Source: Mayfieldus sp963781495
GTDB taxonomy: Bacteria > Actinomycetota > Thermoleophilia > Solirubrobacterales > 70-9
Direction of reading: 5' to 3'
DNA: 64,000 nt
Assembly (NCBI GenBank): GCA_963781495.1
Contig: CAWAFX010000003.1
Location: 225,571-289,570, forward strand
Shown: one piece after another, positions 41,268 to 48,799 of the stretch
How the letters are laid out: each line of letters starts with the position of its first letter
Position numbering within the stretch: the first letter of the stretch is position 1
Position numbers and translations under genes: made by a program
The notes under the pieces: model-generated
The model's input: the letters and a program-made list of their open reading frames with translations, nothing else
Databases searched by the model: none
What the model was told of the DNA's origin: nothing

Positions 41268-41302
41268 TTCGTTTCCATAAATACGTCCTTCGTTTGCATA
41301 AA
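41268..41302. promoter_or_regulatory. Two direct repeats upstream of the arabinose operon, likely regulator sites
   Basis: Copies TTCGTTTCCATAAA (41268-41281) and TTCGTTTGCATAAA (41289-41302) match at 13 of 14 positions and start exactly 21 bases apart, two helical turns, so a regulator would bind both on the same DNA face. A TATTTA -10-like box on the minus strand (41283-41278) lies at the edge of the first copy. The rest of the 201-base gap between galK and the binding-protein gene shows nothing else recognisable. Confidence 0.65.
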
Positions 41303-41389
41303 AAGCCGTGCCTTCGCCGGATACTACCGCCAGCCCTCGGGACCTCCAAACGCAGGTCGTAAATTGCCCCGCGCATTCCCCGCCCGACC

Positions 41390-42449
41390 TCAATCGCGAA
41401 GCAACGCACCGGGCCCAGGATGGACTTCGAGGCTGCCCGCCGGCGCCGCCGTCCCTGGCGGCATCAGGCCGAGAACGTGGCCGCCGAACCCTCCCCCGAT
41501 CACCCGCGCGCCGGCCGCCCCGGCGGCGAGCAGGGTGGCGACCGTCGCCTCGACGGCGGCGGTCGAAACCTCGAAAAGGTCGCGCAGGCTCGCGTGTGAG
41601 GCGTCGAGCAGTCGGCCGACCTCGACCAGATCGCCGTCGCGGAGCGCGGCGACGGTGCGGTCCACGCGTCCGTTCTCGTCGATCACGTGGCGGGCGCGCT
41701 CGGCCAGCGGGGACGGCAGGGCTGAAACCTTCGAGAGCTCTGCTTCGCGGAGGCTCGCAACGCCGAGCATCTCGCAGGCCTGCACGCATTCGGCCCGTCG
41801 CTGGTTGTAGCCGGATTCGGCATTGGAGTGCGGTTCGCCCGAGTCGAGAGTCAGCAGCCGCCAGCTCGTCCAGCGCCAACGGCACCGGCTCGATCTCCAG
41901 CCCCCGGAAGTCGATGCGCAGCGCTGCGTCAGGCTCGCCGAACAGGCTCGCGAGCTGATCCAGCAGCCCGGTTCGCGCCCCGACCCACTCGTTCTCCACT
42001 CGCGAGCAGATCCGGGCAAGATCCCTGCGCTCCGGCGGCTCGGCCCCGGAGAGCGCGATCAGCGCCAGGCTGAGCGCGACCTCGAGCGCCGCCGAGGAAG
42101 AAAGGCCGGCGCCCCGCGGAACCGTGCCGGAGATCTCGAGGCGTGCTCCGACCGGCGGCAGCCCGGCAGCGCTCAGCTCGGCGGCCACTCCGTGAACGAA
42201 GGCCCGCCAGCCTCCGGAGACGCGCGGCGGCGCCGCGAGGTCGAACGAGTCCTCCTCGCCGAGGTCCAGCGCCCGGGCTTCGATTCGCGACCCTCCGGTC
42301 GCCGCGGCGCGGACCGTGACGCCCTCGGTGATCGCGAACGGCAGCGCGAGCCCGTGGTTGTAATCGGTGTGCTCGCCGATCAGGTTGACGCGGCCGGGCC
42401 CGAAGGCCACGACCTCTTCGCCGCCGCCGCGGCCCGCCGCCGCAGGCAT
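41390..42449 (-). pseudogene. galK: Galactokinase gene with a single-base frameshift
   Basis: The first 195 residues are a clear GHMP-family galactokinase: GPGRVNLIGEHTDYNHGLAL (galactokinase signature), then GTVPRGAGLSSSAALEVAL (ATP-binding) and GARTGLLDQLASLFG. At about 41864 the frame is lost. Removing one base of the minus-strand GAGCTGG gives LALDEWRLLTLDSGEPHSN, and the downstream register then continues normally with SGYNQRRAECVQACEMLGV, DLFEVSTAAVEATV and ARVIGGGFGGHVLGL to a stop at 41390. The repaired protein would have about 352 residues. It follows galT after 4 bases. It is either a real loss of GalK or a sequencing error; the perfect remainder favours a very recent change or an error. 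Confidence 0.87.
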
Positions 42450-42453
42450 CGGC

Positions 42454-43395
42454 TCAGGACCCGCTGGCGATCGCTTCGCGCAGCCCCCGCGCCGAATCCT
42501 CGGGCATCACGTCCATGATGAAGGTGCCGGCGCCCTGCTCGGAGCCGGCCGCGTACTTGAGCTTCTCGGCGGTGCGCAGCGGTGGATAGAACTCGACGTG
42601 CAGATGGCCGTCGCCGTGATCGACCGTCGGCGCCTGGTGCAGCACCATCACGTAGGGGAAGGGCCGGGCAAAGAGCTCGTCATAGCCGCGGGTCACCTCC
42701 TGCAACCCGCTCGCCAGGTCGGCGAGCTCACCCGGCGTGCACTCCGCCAGGCTCGCACGGTGCTCGCGCAGCACCACGTGGACCTCGTAGGGCCAGCGTG
42801 CCGCGTAAGGGACATAGGAGACGACGCTGTCGTTGCGCTGCACGATCCGATCGCCATCGCTGACCTCGCCCGCCAGCAGGCTGCAGATCGCGCAGCCTCC
42901 TAGACGCTCGTCGGCGGCCAGCTCCAGCGCCGGCACCGGGGGCAGGAAGGGGAAGCCGTAGATCTGACCGTGCGGGTGATGCAACGTGGTTCCGACCTCG
43001 ACGCCGCGGTTCTCGAAGATCAGCACGTAATCGACGTCGGGCCGCGCCCCCAGCTCCTCGTACCGCTGGCGCCAGACCCACATCAGCGCCTCGGCGCGCT
43101 CGGCCGGGAGACGGCCGAAGGAGCCGTGGTGCTGGTCGGTGTAGACGACCACCTCCGCGGCGCCGTCTGGGCTCTCGAACGACGGGAAGCGATTGTCGAA
43201 GACGACGATCTCGAAGCTCGGGAACGGGATCTCCGTCGGGGGGTGGCCGGGGCGGGTCGGGCACAGCGGGCAGTGGCCTTCCGTGGGCAGGAAGGTGCGG
43301 TCCTGGCGGTGCACGGCGTAGACGACCTGCTCGCCGCGCAGCTCGTTGAAGCGCTGCTCGCTGACCGAGTCCGATCCTTCCCCTTGCCCCATCAC
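42454..43395 (-). CDS. galT: Galactose-1-phosphate uridylyltransferase
   Basis: A 313-residue HIT-superfamily enzyme of the Leloir pathway that exchanges galactose 1-phosphate with UDP-glucose. The catalytic motif is TTLHHPHGQIYGFPF. Others are HCPLCPTRPGHPPTEIPFP, IVVFDNRFPSFES, EVVVYTDQHHGSFGRL, LMWVWRQRYEELGA and VLHQAPTVDHGDGHLHVEFY. The start is GTG 43395 (or ATG 43392), with a GTGA overlap with the preceding small gene. No galE lies in the window. Confidence 0.96.
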   Translation of the reverse strand: MMGQGEGSDSVSEQRFNELRGEQVVYAVHRQDRTFLPTEGHCPLCPTRPGHPPTEIPFPSFEIVVFDNRFPSFESPDGAAEVVVYTDQHHGSFGRLPAERAEALMWVWRQRYEELGARPDVDYVLIFENRGVEVGTTLHHPHGQIYGFPFLPPVPALELAADERLGGCAICSLLAGEVSDGDRIVQRNDSVVSYVPYAARWPYEVHVVLREHRASLAECTPGELADLASGLQEVTRGYDELFARPFPYVMVLHQAPTVDHGDGHLHVEFYPPLRTAEKLKYAAGSEQGAGTFIMDVMPEDSARGLREAIASGS

Positions 43396-43583
43396 GCTCC
43401 CCCGGCGCCGGTGTCCACGAAGTCATCGCCCGGCGGCTCCTCGAAGCGCTCGAACAGGATCAAGGCACGGCCGTCGTCCTTCGTGAAGCGGCGCAGCCTA
43501 AGTGGGCCGAAGCGTTCCCAATCCTGATCGGCCTTGGCGCCGGATTCCCCGGGCTGCGAAGAGGACGGCGCCTCGGATCCCAT
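43392..43583 (-). CDS. Small conserved hypothetical protein
   Basis: A 63-residue soluble protein. A Ser/Gly/Ala-rich start leads to the patterned segment WERFGPLRLRRFTKDDGRAL and then ILFERFEEP, which I have seen as a recurrent small actinobacterial protein without known role. It overlaps the galT start by 4 bases and so is probably translated with it. No domain can be named. Confidence 0.6.
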   Translation of the reverse strand: MGSEAPSSSQPGESGAKADQDWERFGPLRLRRFTKDDGRALILFERFEEPPGDDFVDTGAGGA

Positions 43584-43610
43584 GCCGGGAGGTATAGCGC
43601 CAAGCGGGGC

Positions 43611-43838
43611 TCAGGAGCCCGTGATCGCCTTGCGGACGAGCTCGAAGACGCGCCGCTGCTCGCGGTCGCTGAGGTTGGAGCGCTTGCCGTGCGATTTGCG
43701 AACCAATTGTGCGAGCCGCTCGCGCTCGGCCGGGCTGAGGTTGTCGTAGAGGCGCTTGCCGTGGCCGTAGAGGACCTTGGCGGCCTCATAGGCCGCCATC
43801 AACTGGACCGCACGTCCGCGTCGGAGCAGGCTCGGCAT
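43611..43838 (-). CDS. Small helical hypothetical protein
   Basis: A 75-residue, basic, probably all-helical protein (LMAAYEAAKVLYGHGKRLYD, LSPAERERLAQLVRKSHGKR, LSDREQRRVFELVRKA). The two-helix 'AAKVLYGHGKRLYDNLSPAERERL' type pattern is typical of a small conserved family in high-GC actinobacteria. The function is unknown. It lies between the small galT-linked gene and hisA, in the same direction. Confidence 0.6.
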   Translation of the reverse strand: MPSLLRRGRAVQLMAAYEAAKVLYGHGKRLYDNLSPAERERLAQLVRKSHGKRSNLSDREQRRVFELVRKAITGS

Positions 43839-43870
43839 CCTGCTGGCAGGCTAGCGGCTGGGTCTGCCGG

Positions 43871-44605
43871 CTAACGCGCCTCGGCGGTCAGGGCGGCCTG
43901 CCCCTCCGCGATCGAGAAGCTGCCCTCGTAAAGCGCCCGGCCGACGATCACCCCGGCGACGTTCGGCGGCGCCCCGGCGGCCAGCGCCTCCAGGTGGGCG
44001 AGCCTTCCGACCCCGCCCGAGTAGATCAGCTCGGCGTCGGTGGCGTCCGCGATCCGGCCCAGCAGCCCGAGGTCGGGCCCCTCCATCGTGCCGTCGACCT
44101 CGATCGGGGTGAAGACGAAACGCCCCACCCCCTCCCCGGTCAGCTCGCGCATCGCCCCGGCCGCGTCGATCTCCCCCGGCTCGGTCCAGCCTTGAAGCGC
44201 GACGTGTCCGCCCCGCGAGTCGACCGAGACGACCAGCCGCTCCCCGTGCGCCCGCAGCGCCTCACGCAGCAGCTCGCGGTCGCGCAGGGCCGCGGTCCCG
44301 ATCACGAAGCGGGTCGCCCCCGCCCCGAGCACGGCGTCGATCGCCGCGTCGTCACGCAGTCCGCCGCCGACCTGCAGCGGTAGCTCGACCGCGGCGGCGA
44401 TCCGCTCCACCGCGTCGAGGTTGACCGGCCTGCCCGAGCGGGCACCGTCGAGGTCGACCACGTGCAGGAACTCGGCTCCCTCCGCCTCCCAGCGCCGCGC
44501 CGCCTCGGCCGGGTCGGCGTCGTAGACCCTCTCCTGGTTGTAGTCGCCGCGCACCAGGCGCACCGCCTGGCCGCCGCGGATGTCGATCGCCGGGAAGAGG
44601 ATCAC
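43871..44605 (-). CDS. hisA: Phosphoribosylformimino-5-aminoimidazole carboxamide ribotide isomerase
   Basis: A 244-residue TIM-barrel enzyme of histidine synthesis. Catalytic Asp residues lie in LFPAIDIRGGQAVRLVRGDY and VFTPIEVDGTMEGPDL. Other blocks are LHVVDLDGARSGRPVN, LPLQVGGGLRDDAAID, RFVIGTAAL and LIYSGGVGRLAHLEAL. The VRLVRGDYNQE sequence resembles actinobacterial HisA/PriA, which can also serve tryptophan synthesis; whether this one is bifunctional cannot be told. The start is GTG 44605, with GTGA overlap with hisH. Confidence 0.96.
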   Translation of the reverse strand: MILFPAIDIRGGQAVRLVRGDYNQERVYDADPAEAARRWEAEGAEFLHVVDLDGARSGRPVNLDAVERIAAAVELPLQVGGGLRDDAAIDAVLGAGATRFVIGTAALRDRELLREALRAHGERLVVSVDSRGGHVALQGWTEPGEIDAAGAMRELTGEGVGRFVFTPIEVDGTMEGPDLGLLGRIADATDAELIYSGGVGRLAHLEALAAGAPPNVAGVIVGRALYEGSFSIAEGQAALTAEAR

Positions 44606-45231
44606 GCGGCGGTTGCGACGCGGGTGCAGATCGCGGTGAAGTTGGAGAGCAGCCGCAGCCCGGCGGCGCTGGACTTCTCGGGGTGAAACTGGACTCCGAA
44701 GAGGTTTCCGTCCTGCACCGCGCAGGCGAAGTGCTCGCCATGGACGGCGCTGCCGAGCACCTGCTCGGGTTCGGGACGGGGAGCGAATGAGTGCACGAAG
44801 TAGAAGGGCGTGCCGTCCTCGATCCCGTCGCAGAGCGCTGAGGGATGCTCCCAGTGGACCGGGGACCAGCCGATGTGCGGCACCTTCAGACCGGCGGCGT
44901 CCAGCCCCTCGACCTTGCCGCTCAGCAGGCCGAGCCCGTCGGCGCCCCCGAGCTCGGTCGAGGACTCGAACAGCAGCTGCAGCCCGAGGCAGATGCCCAG
45001 CACGGGCACCCCGGCGGCGAGGCGCTCGGCAAGGAGCGCATCGAGGCCGAGCTCGCGCAGCCGCTGCATCGCCTTCGGGAAGGCCCCCACCCCGGGCAGG
45101 ATCAGACCGTCAGCAGAGCGTGCCCGCTCGAGGTCGCTCGAGATCTCGGCATCGGCATCGACGTGCAGCAGCGCCTTCTCGACCGATCGCAGGTTGCCCA
45201 TCCCGTAGTCGAGGATGCAAAGCTCAGTCAT
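44602..45231 (-). CDS. hisH: Imidazole glycerol phosphate synthase glutamine amidotransferase subunit
   Basis: A 209-residue class I glutamine amidotransferase that feeds ammonia to HisF. The nucleophilic Cys is in PVLGICLGLQLLFESS, and the His/Glu pair is in GVQFHPEKSSAAGL. The start CILDYGMGNLRSVEKALLHV and DGLILPGVGAFPKAM are standard. It overlaps hisB by 8 bases and hisA by 4. Its partner hisF lies 19 kb away. Confidence 0.97.
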   Translation of the reverse strand: MTELCILDYGMGNLRSVEKALLHVDADAEISSDLERARSADGLILPGVGAFPKAMQRLRELGLDALLAERLAAGVPVLGICLGLQLLFESSTELGGADGLGLLSGKVEGLDAAGLKVPHIGWSPVHWEHPSALCDGIEDGTPFYFVHSFAPRPEPEQVLGSAVHGEHFACAVQDGNLFGVQFHPEKSSAAGLRLLSNFTAICTRVATAA

Positions 45232-45814
45232 TCAGCGTCCCCTTGGTGCTCGGCACCCCGGTCTCGTCGGGGTCGATCGAGACCGCCTCGCGCAGCGCTC
45301 GGGCGAAGGCCTTGAACGCCGCCTCGATCATGTGGTGGGCGTTGGTGCCCGAGCGAACCCAGACGTGCAGGGTGAGCTTGGCGCTGTTGGCGACCGCGCG
45401 GAAGAACTCCTCCGCCAGGTCGGTGTCGAAGCCGGCGATCGAGGTCGCCGGAAGCTCGGCGTCGAAGGCGCAGTACGGCCGCCCGGAGATGTCGATCGCG
45501 CACTCGCCAAGCGATTCGTCCATCGGCACCAGCGCCGCACCGTAGCGGCGGATCCCTGCCCGGTCTCCGAGTGCCTGGTCGAGCGCCTGCCCGAGGACGA
45601 TGCCGACGTCCTCGGTCGTGTGGTGGGCGCCGGTCTCGAGGTCGCCGCTGGCCTCGACCCGCAGCCCGAGGCGGCCGTGCCGGGCGAGCAGCTCGAGCAT
45701 GTGGTCGAGGAACCCGACCCCGGTCGCGATCGAGGCCTCGCCGCCGTCGAGGTCGAGCTCGAGGCGGATCTGCGTCTCCTGGGTCTTGCGCTCCTTGGCT
45801 GCGGTACGTGTCAT
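45224..45814 (-). CDS. hisB: Imidazoleglycerol-phosphate dehydratase
   Basis: A 196-residue enzyme that dehydrates imidazole glycerol phosphate. The two metal-binding motifs are GFLDHMLELLARHG with GAHHTTEDVGIVLGQAL, and SGTNAHHMIEAAFKAFARAL. It is the monofunctional type without a phosphatase domain. I use ATG 45814 (MTRTAAKERKTQETQIRLEL), the common family start; a GTG at 45823 overlaps the hisD stop as GTGA and is also possible. Confidence 0.96.
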   Translation of the reverse strand: MTRTAAKERKTQETQIRLELDLDGGEASIATGVGFLDHMLELLARHGRLGLRVEASGDLETGAHHTTEDVGIVLGQALDQALGDRAGIRRYGAALVPMDESLGECAIDISGRPYCAFDAELPATSIAGFDTDLAEEFFRAVANSAKLTLHVWVRSGTNAHHMIEAAFKAFARALREAVSIDPDETGVPSTKGTLND

Positions 45815-45819
45815 TCGGT

Positions 45820-47079
45820 TCACCCCCGCGCCTTGGCGGACTCGCCGTGGACCGGTAGCCCCTCGGCGCGCGCCAACCTGTCGACGTAGGGCGCAAGGGC
45901 TGCGGCGGCGGCGCCGGGCAAGCTTACATTTGCGATCCGGCGCCGGAAGGCGGCCGGGCCCAGAGGGCCGGTGAAGCGGCCGCTGCCTCCGGTCGGGAGC
46001 ACGTGATTCGACCCGGCGGCGTAGTCGCCGAAGGCGGTGCCGCTGGCGGCGCCGACGAAGACGCAGCCCGCGCTGCGGACGTGCGAGGCCAGCGCGTAGG
46101 CGTCCTCGCTCATCAGCTGCAGGTGCTCGGGGGCATAGGCGTTGGCGAGCGCCACCGCGTCGCCGAGGTCGGGCACCTGGACCAGCGCCAGCGGGGCGTC
46201 GCTGACGCTCGGGCGCGCGGCGGCGGCTGCGACCACCTGCTGCTCGAGGCCGTCGAGCACCGCCTCCTCGACCGCGGCGGCGACCAGCGGGCTGTCGGCG
46301 CCATGTTCGGCCTGGGCGCAGAGATCCAGCGCCGCCCACTCGAGCTCGGTGTCGTGGCCGGCGATCAGCATCAGCTCGGAGGGACCGGCGATGCCCTCGA
46401 TGCCGACCCTGCCGAAGGCCCAGCGCTTGGCTTCCTGGACCCAGGCGTTGCCGGGTCCGACGACGACGTCGACCGCCTCCACGCTCTCGGTCCCGCAGGC
46501 GAGCGCGATCACGGCCTGAGCACCCCCCATCGCGTAGACCTCGTCGACCCCGCAGAGTGCGCAGGCCGCGAGGGTGACCTCGCCCGGGCGGCCGTCGCCG
46601 CCCGGCGGCGTCGCCACGGCGACCCGCTCGACGCCCGCGGCCCGCGCCGGAAGGCAGCACATCAGCACGCTGGAGGGGTAGGCCGCGCGACCGCCGGGGG
46701 CGTAGACGCCGGCCGAGGCGACGGCGACGTCCTGCATCACCACCGCCTGTCCCTGCGGAAGCTCGACCTTGCGCGGCGTGTCGTCGACCTGGGCCTCGGC
46801 GACGGCGCCGATGTTGGCGGCGGCGATCTCCAGCGCCTCGCGGACCTCGCCGTCCAGCGACGCCAGCGCCGCCGCGATCTCGGCCGGGTCCACCCGCAGC
46901 CGCTCCGGGACGCTGCCGTCGAAGCGCTCGCCGAGCCGCAGCAGGGCCGCGTCGCCGTCGGCGAGCACCTCGCGGGCGATCGGCTCGACGTCGATCGCGG
47001 GCGCCGTCTCCGCCGCCCAGGCGCGAATCTGGCCGGCGACCGCCGCCGGAGCACCCCACTCGAAGCGCCGCACCCTCAT
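45820..47079 (-). CDS. hisD: Histidinol dehydrogenase
   Basis: A 419-residue zinc NAD-dependent enzyme that oxidises histidinol to histidine in two steps. Blocks seen are GVYAPGGRAAYPSSVLMCCL, GGAQAVIALACGTESVEAVD, VVGPGNAWVQEAKRWAFG, IAGPSELMLIAGHDTELEWA, AQAEHGADSPLVA and SNHVLPTGGSGRFTGPLG. It is coupled to hisG by a 4-base overlap. Confidence 0.97.
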   Translation of the reverse strand: MRVRRFEWGAPAAVAGQIRAWAAETAPAIDVEPIAREVLADGDAALLRLGERFDGSVPERLRVDPAEIAAALASLDGEVREALEIAAANIGAVAEAQVDDTPRKVELPQGQAVVMQDVAVASAGVYAPGGRAAYPSSVLMCCLPARAAGVERVAVATPPGGDGRPGEVTLAACALCGVDEVYAMGGAQAVIALACGTESVEAVDVVVGPGNAWVQEAKRWAFGRVGIEGIAGPSELMLIAGHDTELEWAALDLCAQAEHGADSPLVAAAVEEAVLDGLEQQVVAAAAARPSVSDAPLALVQVPDLGDAVALANAYAPEHLQLMSEDAYALASHVRSAGCVFVGAASGTAFGDYAAGSNHVLPTGGSGRFTGPLGPAAFRRRIANVSLPGAAAAALAPYVDRLARAEGLPVHGESAKARG

Positions 47080-47759
47080 CGCGACGTCGCCTCACGCAGC
47101 CGCGCCGTCAGGTCGTCGACCTCGCCGGCGCGGAGCTTGTGGGCGACCCGGTTGGCGACCAGGCGAGCGGTGCAGCGGACGATCTCCTCGCGCACCTCGA
47201 GGTCGTTCTCGGCCAGGGTACGGCCGCTGGCGACCAGGTCGACGATGCCGTCGGCGAGCCCGATCAGCGGCGCCAGCTCCACCGATCCCTTGACCTCGAT
47301 CACCTCCGCCTGGCGGCCGGTGCGTTCGAAGTGACGCTCGGCGACGTGCGGGTACTTGGTCGCGATCCGCATCGCCCCCAGACGCCGCTCGGCTTCTCCG
47401 AGGCGCTGGTCGCCGCGGCGGCCGGCCAGCACCATCCGGCATTCGCCATAGCCGAGGTCGAGCAGCTCGTAGACGACCCGATCGGCCTGCTCGAGCAGCA
47501 CGTCCTTGCCGGTGATGCCGAGGTCGGCGGCGCCCGCCTCGACGTAGGTGGGAACGTCGGAGGGACGCATGGTGACCAGGGTCACCCCGCTGCCGTCGAA
47601 GATCATCGAACGCGAGTCGCCCCGCATCTGCGCCGTGTCGATGCCGGCCCGGTCGAGCGCCTCCAGGGTGGCGTCGAAGAGCGCCCCGCGCGGCACCGCC
47701 AGCTTCAGCGGACCGCCGGTCCGCGCCTGGAACGCCCCCGAGACGCTGGTCGAGCTCAC
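47076..47759 (-). CDS. hisG: ATP phosphoribosyltransferase, short form
   Basis: A 227-residue enzyme for the first step of histidine synthesis. Motifs include LKLAVPRGALFDATLEALDR, MRPSDVPTYVEAGAADLGIT, ATKYPHVAERHFER, EVIEVKGSVELAPLIGLADG and IVDLVASGRTLAENDLEV. It lacks the C-terminal regulatory domain of long HisG, so it needs HisZ, which is encoded immediately upstream and overlaps by 4 bases. The start is GTG 47759. Confidence 0.96.
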   Translation of the reverse strand: MSSTSVSGAFQARTGGPLKLAVPRGALFDATLEALDRAGIDTAQMRGDSRSMIFDGSGVTLVTMRPSDVPTYVEAGAADLGITGKDVLLEQADRVVYELLDLGYGECRMVLAGRRGDQRLGEAERRLGAMRIATKYPHVAERHFERTGRQAEVIEVKGSVELAPLIGLADGIVDLVASGRTLAENDLEVREEIVRCTARLVANRVAHKLRAGEVDDLTARLREATSR

Positions 47760-48763
47760 TGCCCTGCCTCCGCCTCGGCCCTGCCGAGCCTCTCCTCCTC
47801 GGCCTGGGCGACGTGGACCCGCTCCAGATAGAGCGCGAAGCCGGCCGCCGGGAGATCGCGCCCGAAGCGGGTCAGCAGGCGGTCATAGCGGCCGCCGCCC
47901 CCGAGCACGTGGCCGAGGGCGGGATCGTAGACCTCGAGAATGGCGCCGCTGTAGTAGCCGAGGTCGCGCAGCAGCCCGAGGTCGATCTGAACCCGATCGG
48001 CGGCGCCGCGGCGCTGCAGCTCGTCGAAGGTCCCCTGCAGGCGCGAGATCGCGCGCTCGACCGCGGGCCCGCCGATCGCCCGCGCCTGGTCGAAAACCTC
48101 GCTGCCGCCGCGCATCTCGGCCAGCGCCACCAATGCCGCACGCTGCTCGCCGCCGATTCCCTCGACCAGTTCCAGCTCCTCCCCCAGCCCGACCAGATCG
48201 TGCATCGCCAGCCGCTCGAGCAGCGAGTCGCGCGCCTCGCCTTCGATGCCGAGCTCGGCCAGGGCCTGGCGGTAGAGGTCGGCGTCGCCGAGCCCGATCA
48301 CTGCCCTGCGGAGCCCGACCGCTTCCAGCGATGCCTGCAGGACCTCGACGATCTCGACCGTGCCGTCCGGGGCCTCGGCGCCGATCAATTCCACCCCGGC
48401 CTGGGCGAACTCGCGCATCTGACCGCGCTGGGGCCTGACGGCGCGGTAGGCGTTTGCGATATAGCAGAGCCTGAAAGGGGGCTCGGCGGCAGCGAAACGG
48501 CCGGCGACCAGGCGGGCGATCGGCACCGTCATGTCGGAGCGCAGGGCGAGCAGTTCGCCGCTCTCGTCGAAAAACCGGTAGGCGGAGCCGGCCGTGCGCC
48601 CGTCGCCACGCGCCATCACCTCGTCGTACTCGATCGTCGGCGTCGCCACCTCGCCGTAGCCGAAGCGTGAGAACGTCTCCAGCAACGCCCACTGCAGGCG
48701 GCGCAGCTCGCGCATCTCGTCGGGCAGGATGTCCCTGGTTCCCGGGGGAATCGGATGGATCAT
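47756..48763 (-). CDS. hisZ: ATP phosphoribosyltransferase regulatory subunit
   Basis: A 335-residue HisRS-like protein without tRNA charging function. It starts PPGTRDILPDEMRELRRLQW and has ALRSDMTVPIARLVAGRF, PFRLCYIANAYRA, REFAQAGVELIGAEAPDGTV and YYSGAILEVYDPALG with GGGGRYDRLL. The sequence lacks the C-terminal anticodon-binding domain of true HisRS. It forms a complex with short HisG and carries histidine feedback control. Confidence 0.95.
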   Translation of the reverse strand: MIHPIPPGTRDILPDEMRELRRLQWALLETFSRFGYGEVATPTIEYDEVMARGDGRTAGSAYRFFDESGELLALRSDMTVPIARLVAGRFAAAEPPFRLCYIANAYRAVRPQRGQMREFAQAGVELIGAEAPDGTVEIVEVLQASLEAVGLRRAVIGLGDADLYRQALAELGIEGEARDSLLERLAMHDLVGLGEELELVEGIGGEQRAALVALAEMRGGSEVFDQARAIGGPAVERAISRLQGTFDELQRRGAADRVQIDLGLLRDLGYYSGAILEVYDPALGHVLGGGGRYDRLLTRFGRDLPAAGFALYLERVHVAQAEEERLGRAEAEAGQ

Positions 48764-48799
48764 CTGCGGACTCCGAGGTGCGCGTTCTTGCGGCGGCCG

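Noticed and set aside
45820..47095. A very long minus-strand frame leading into hisB
   Set aside because: Its first 420 codons re-read hisD out of frame with low-complexity Arg/Gly text; only the hisB part from 45814 is real.
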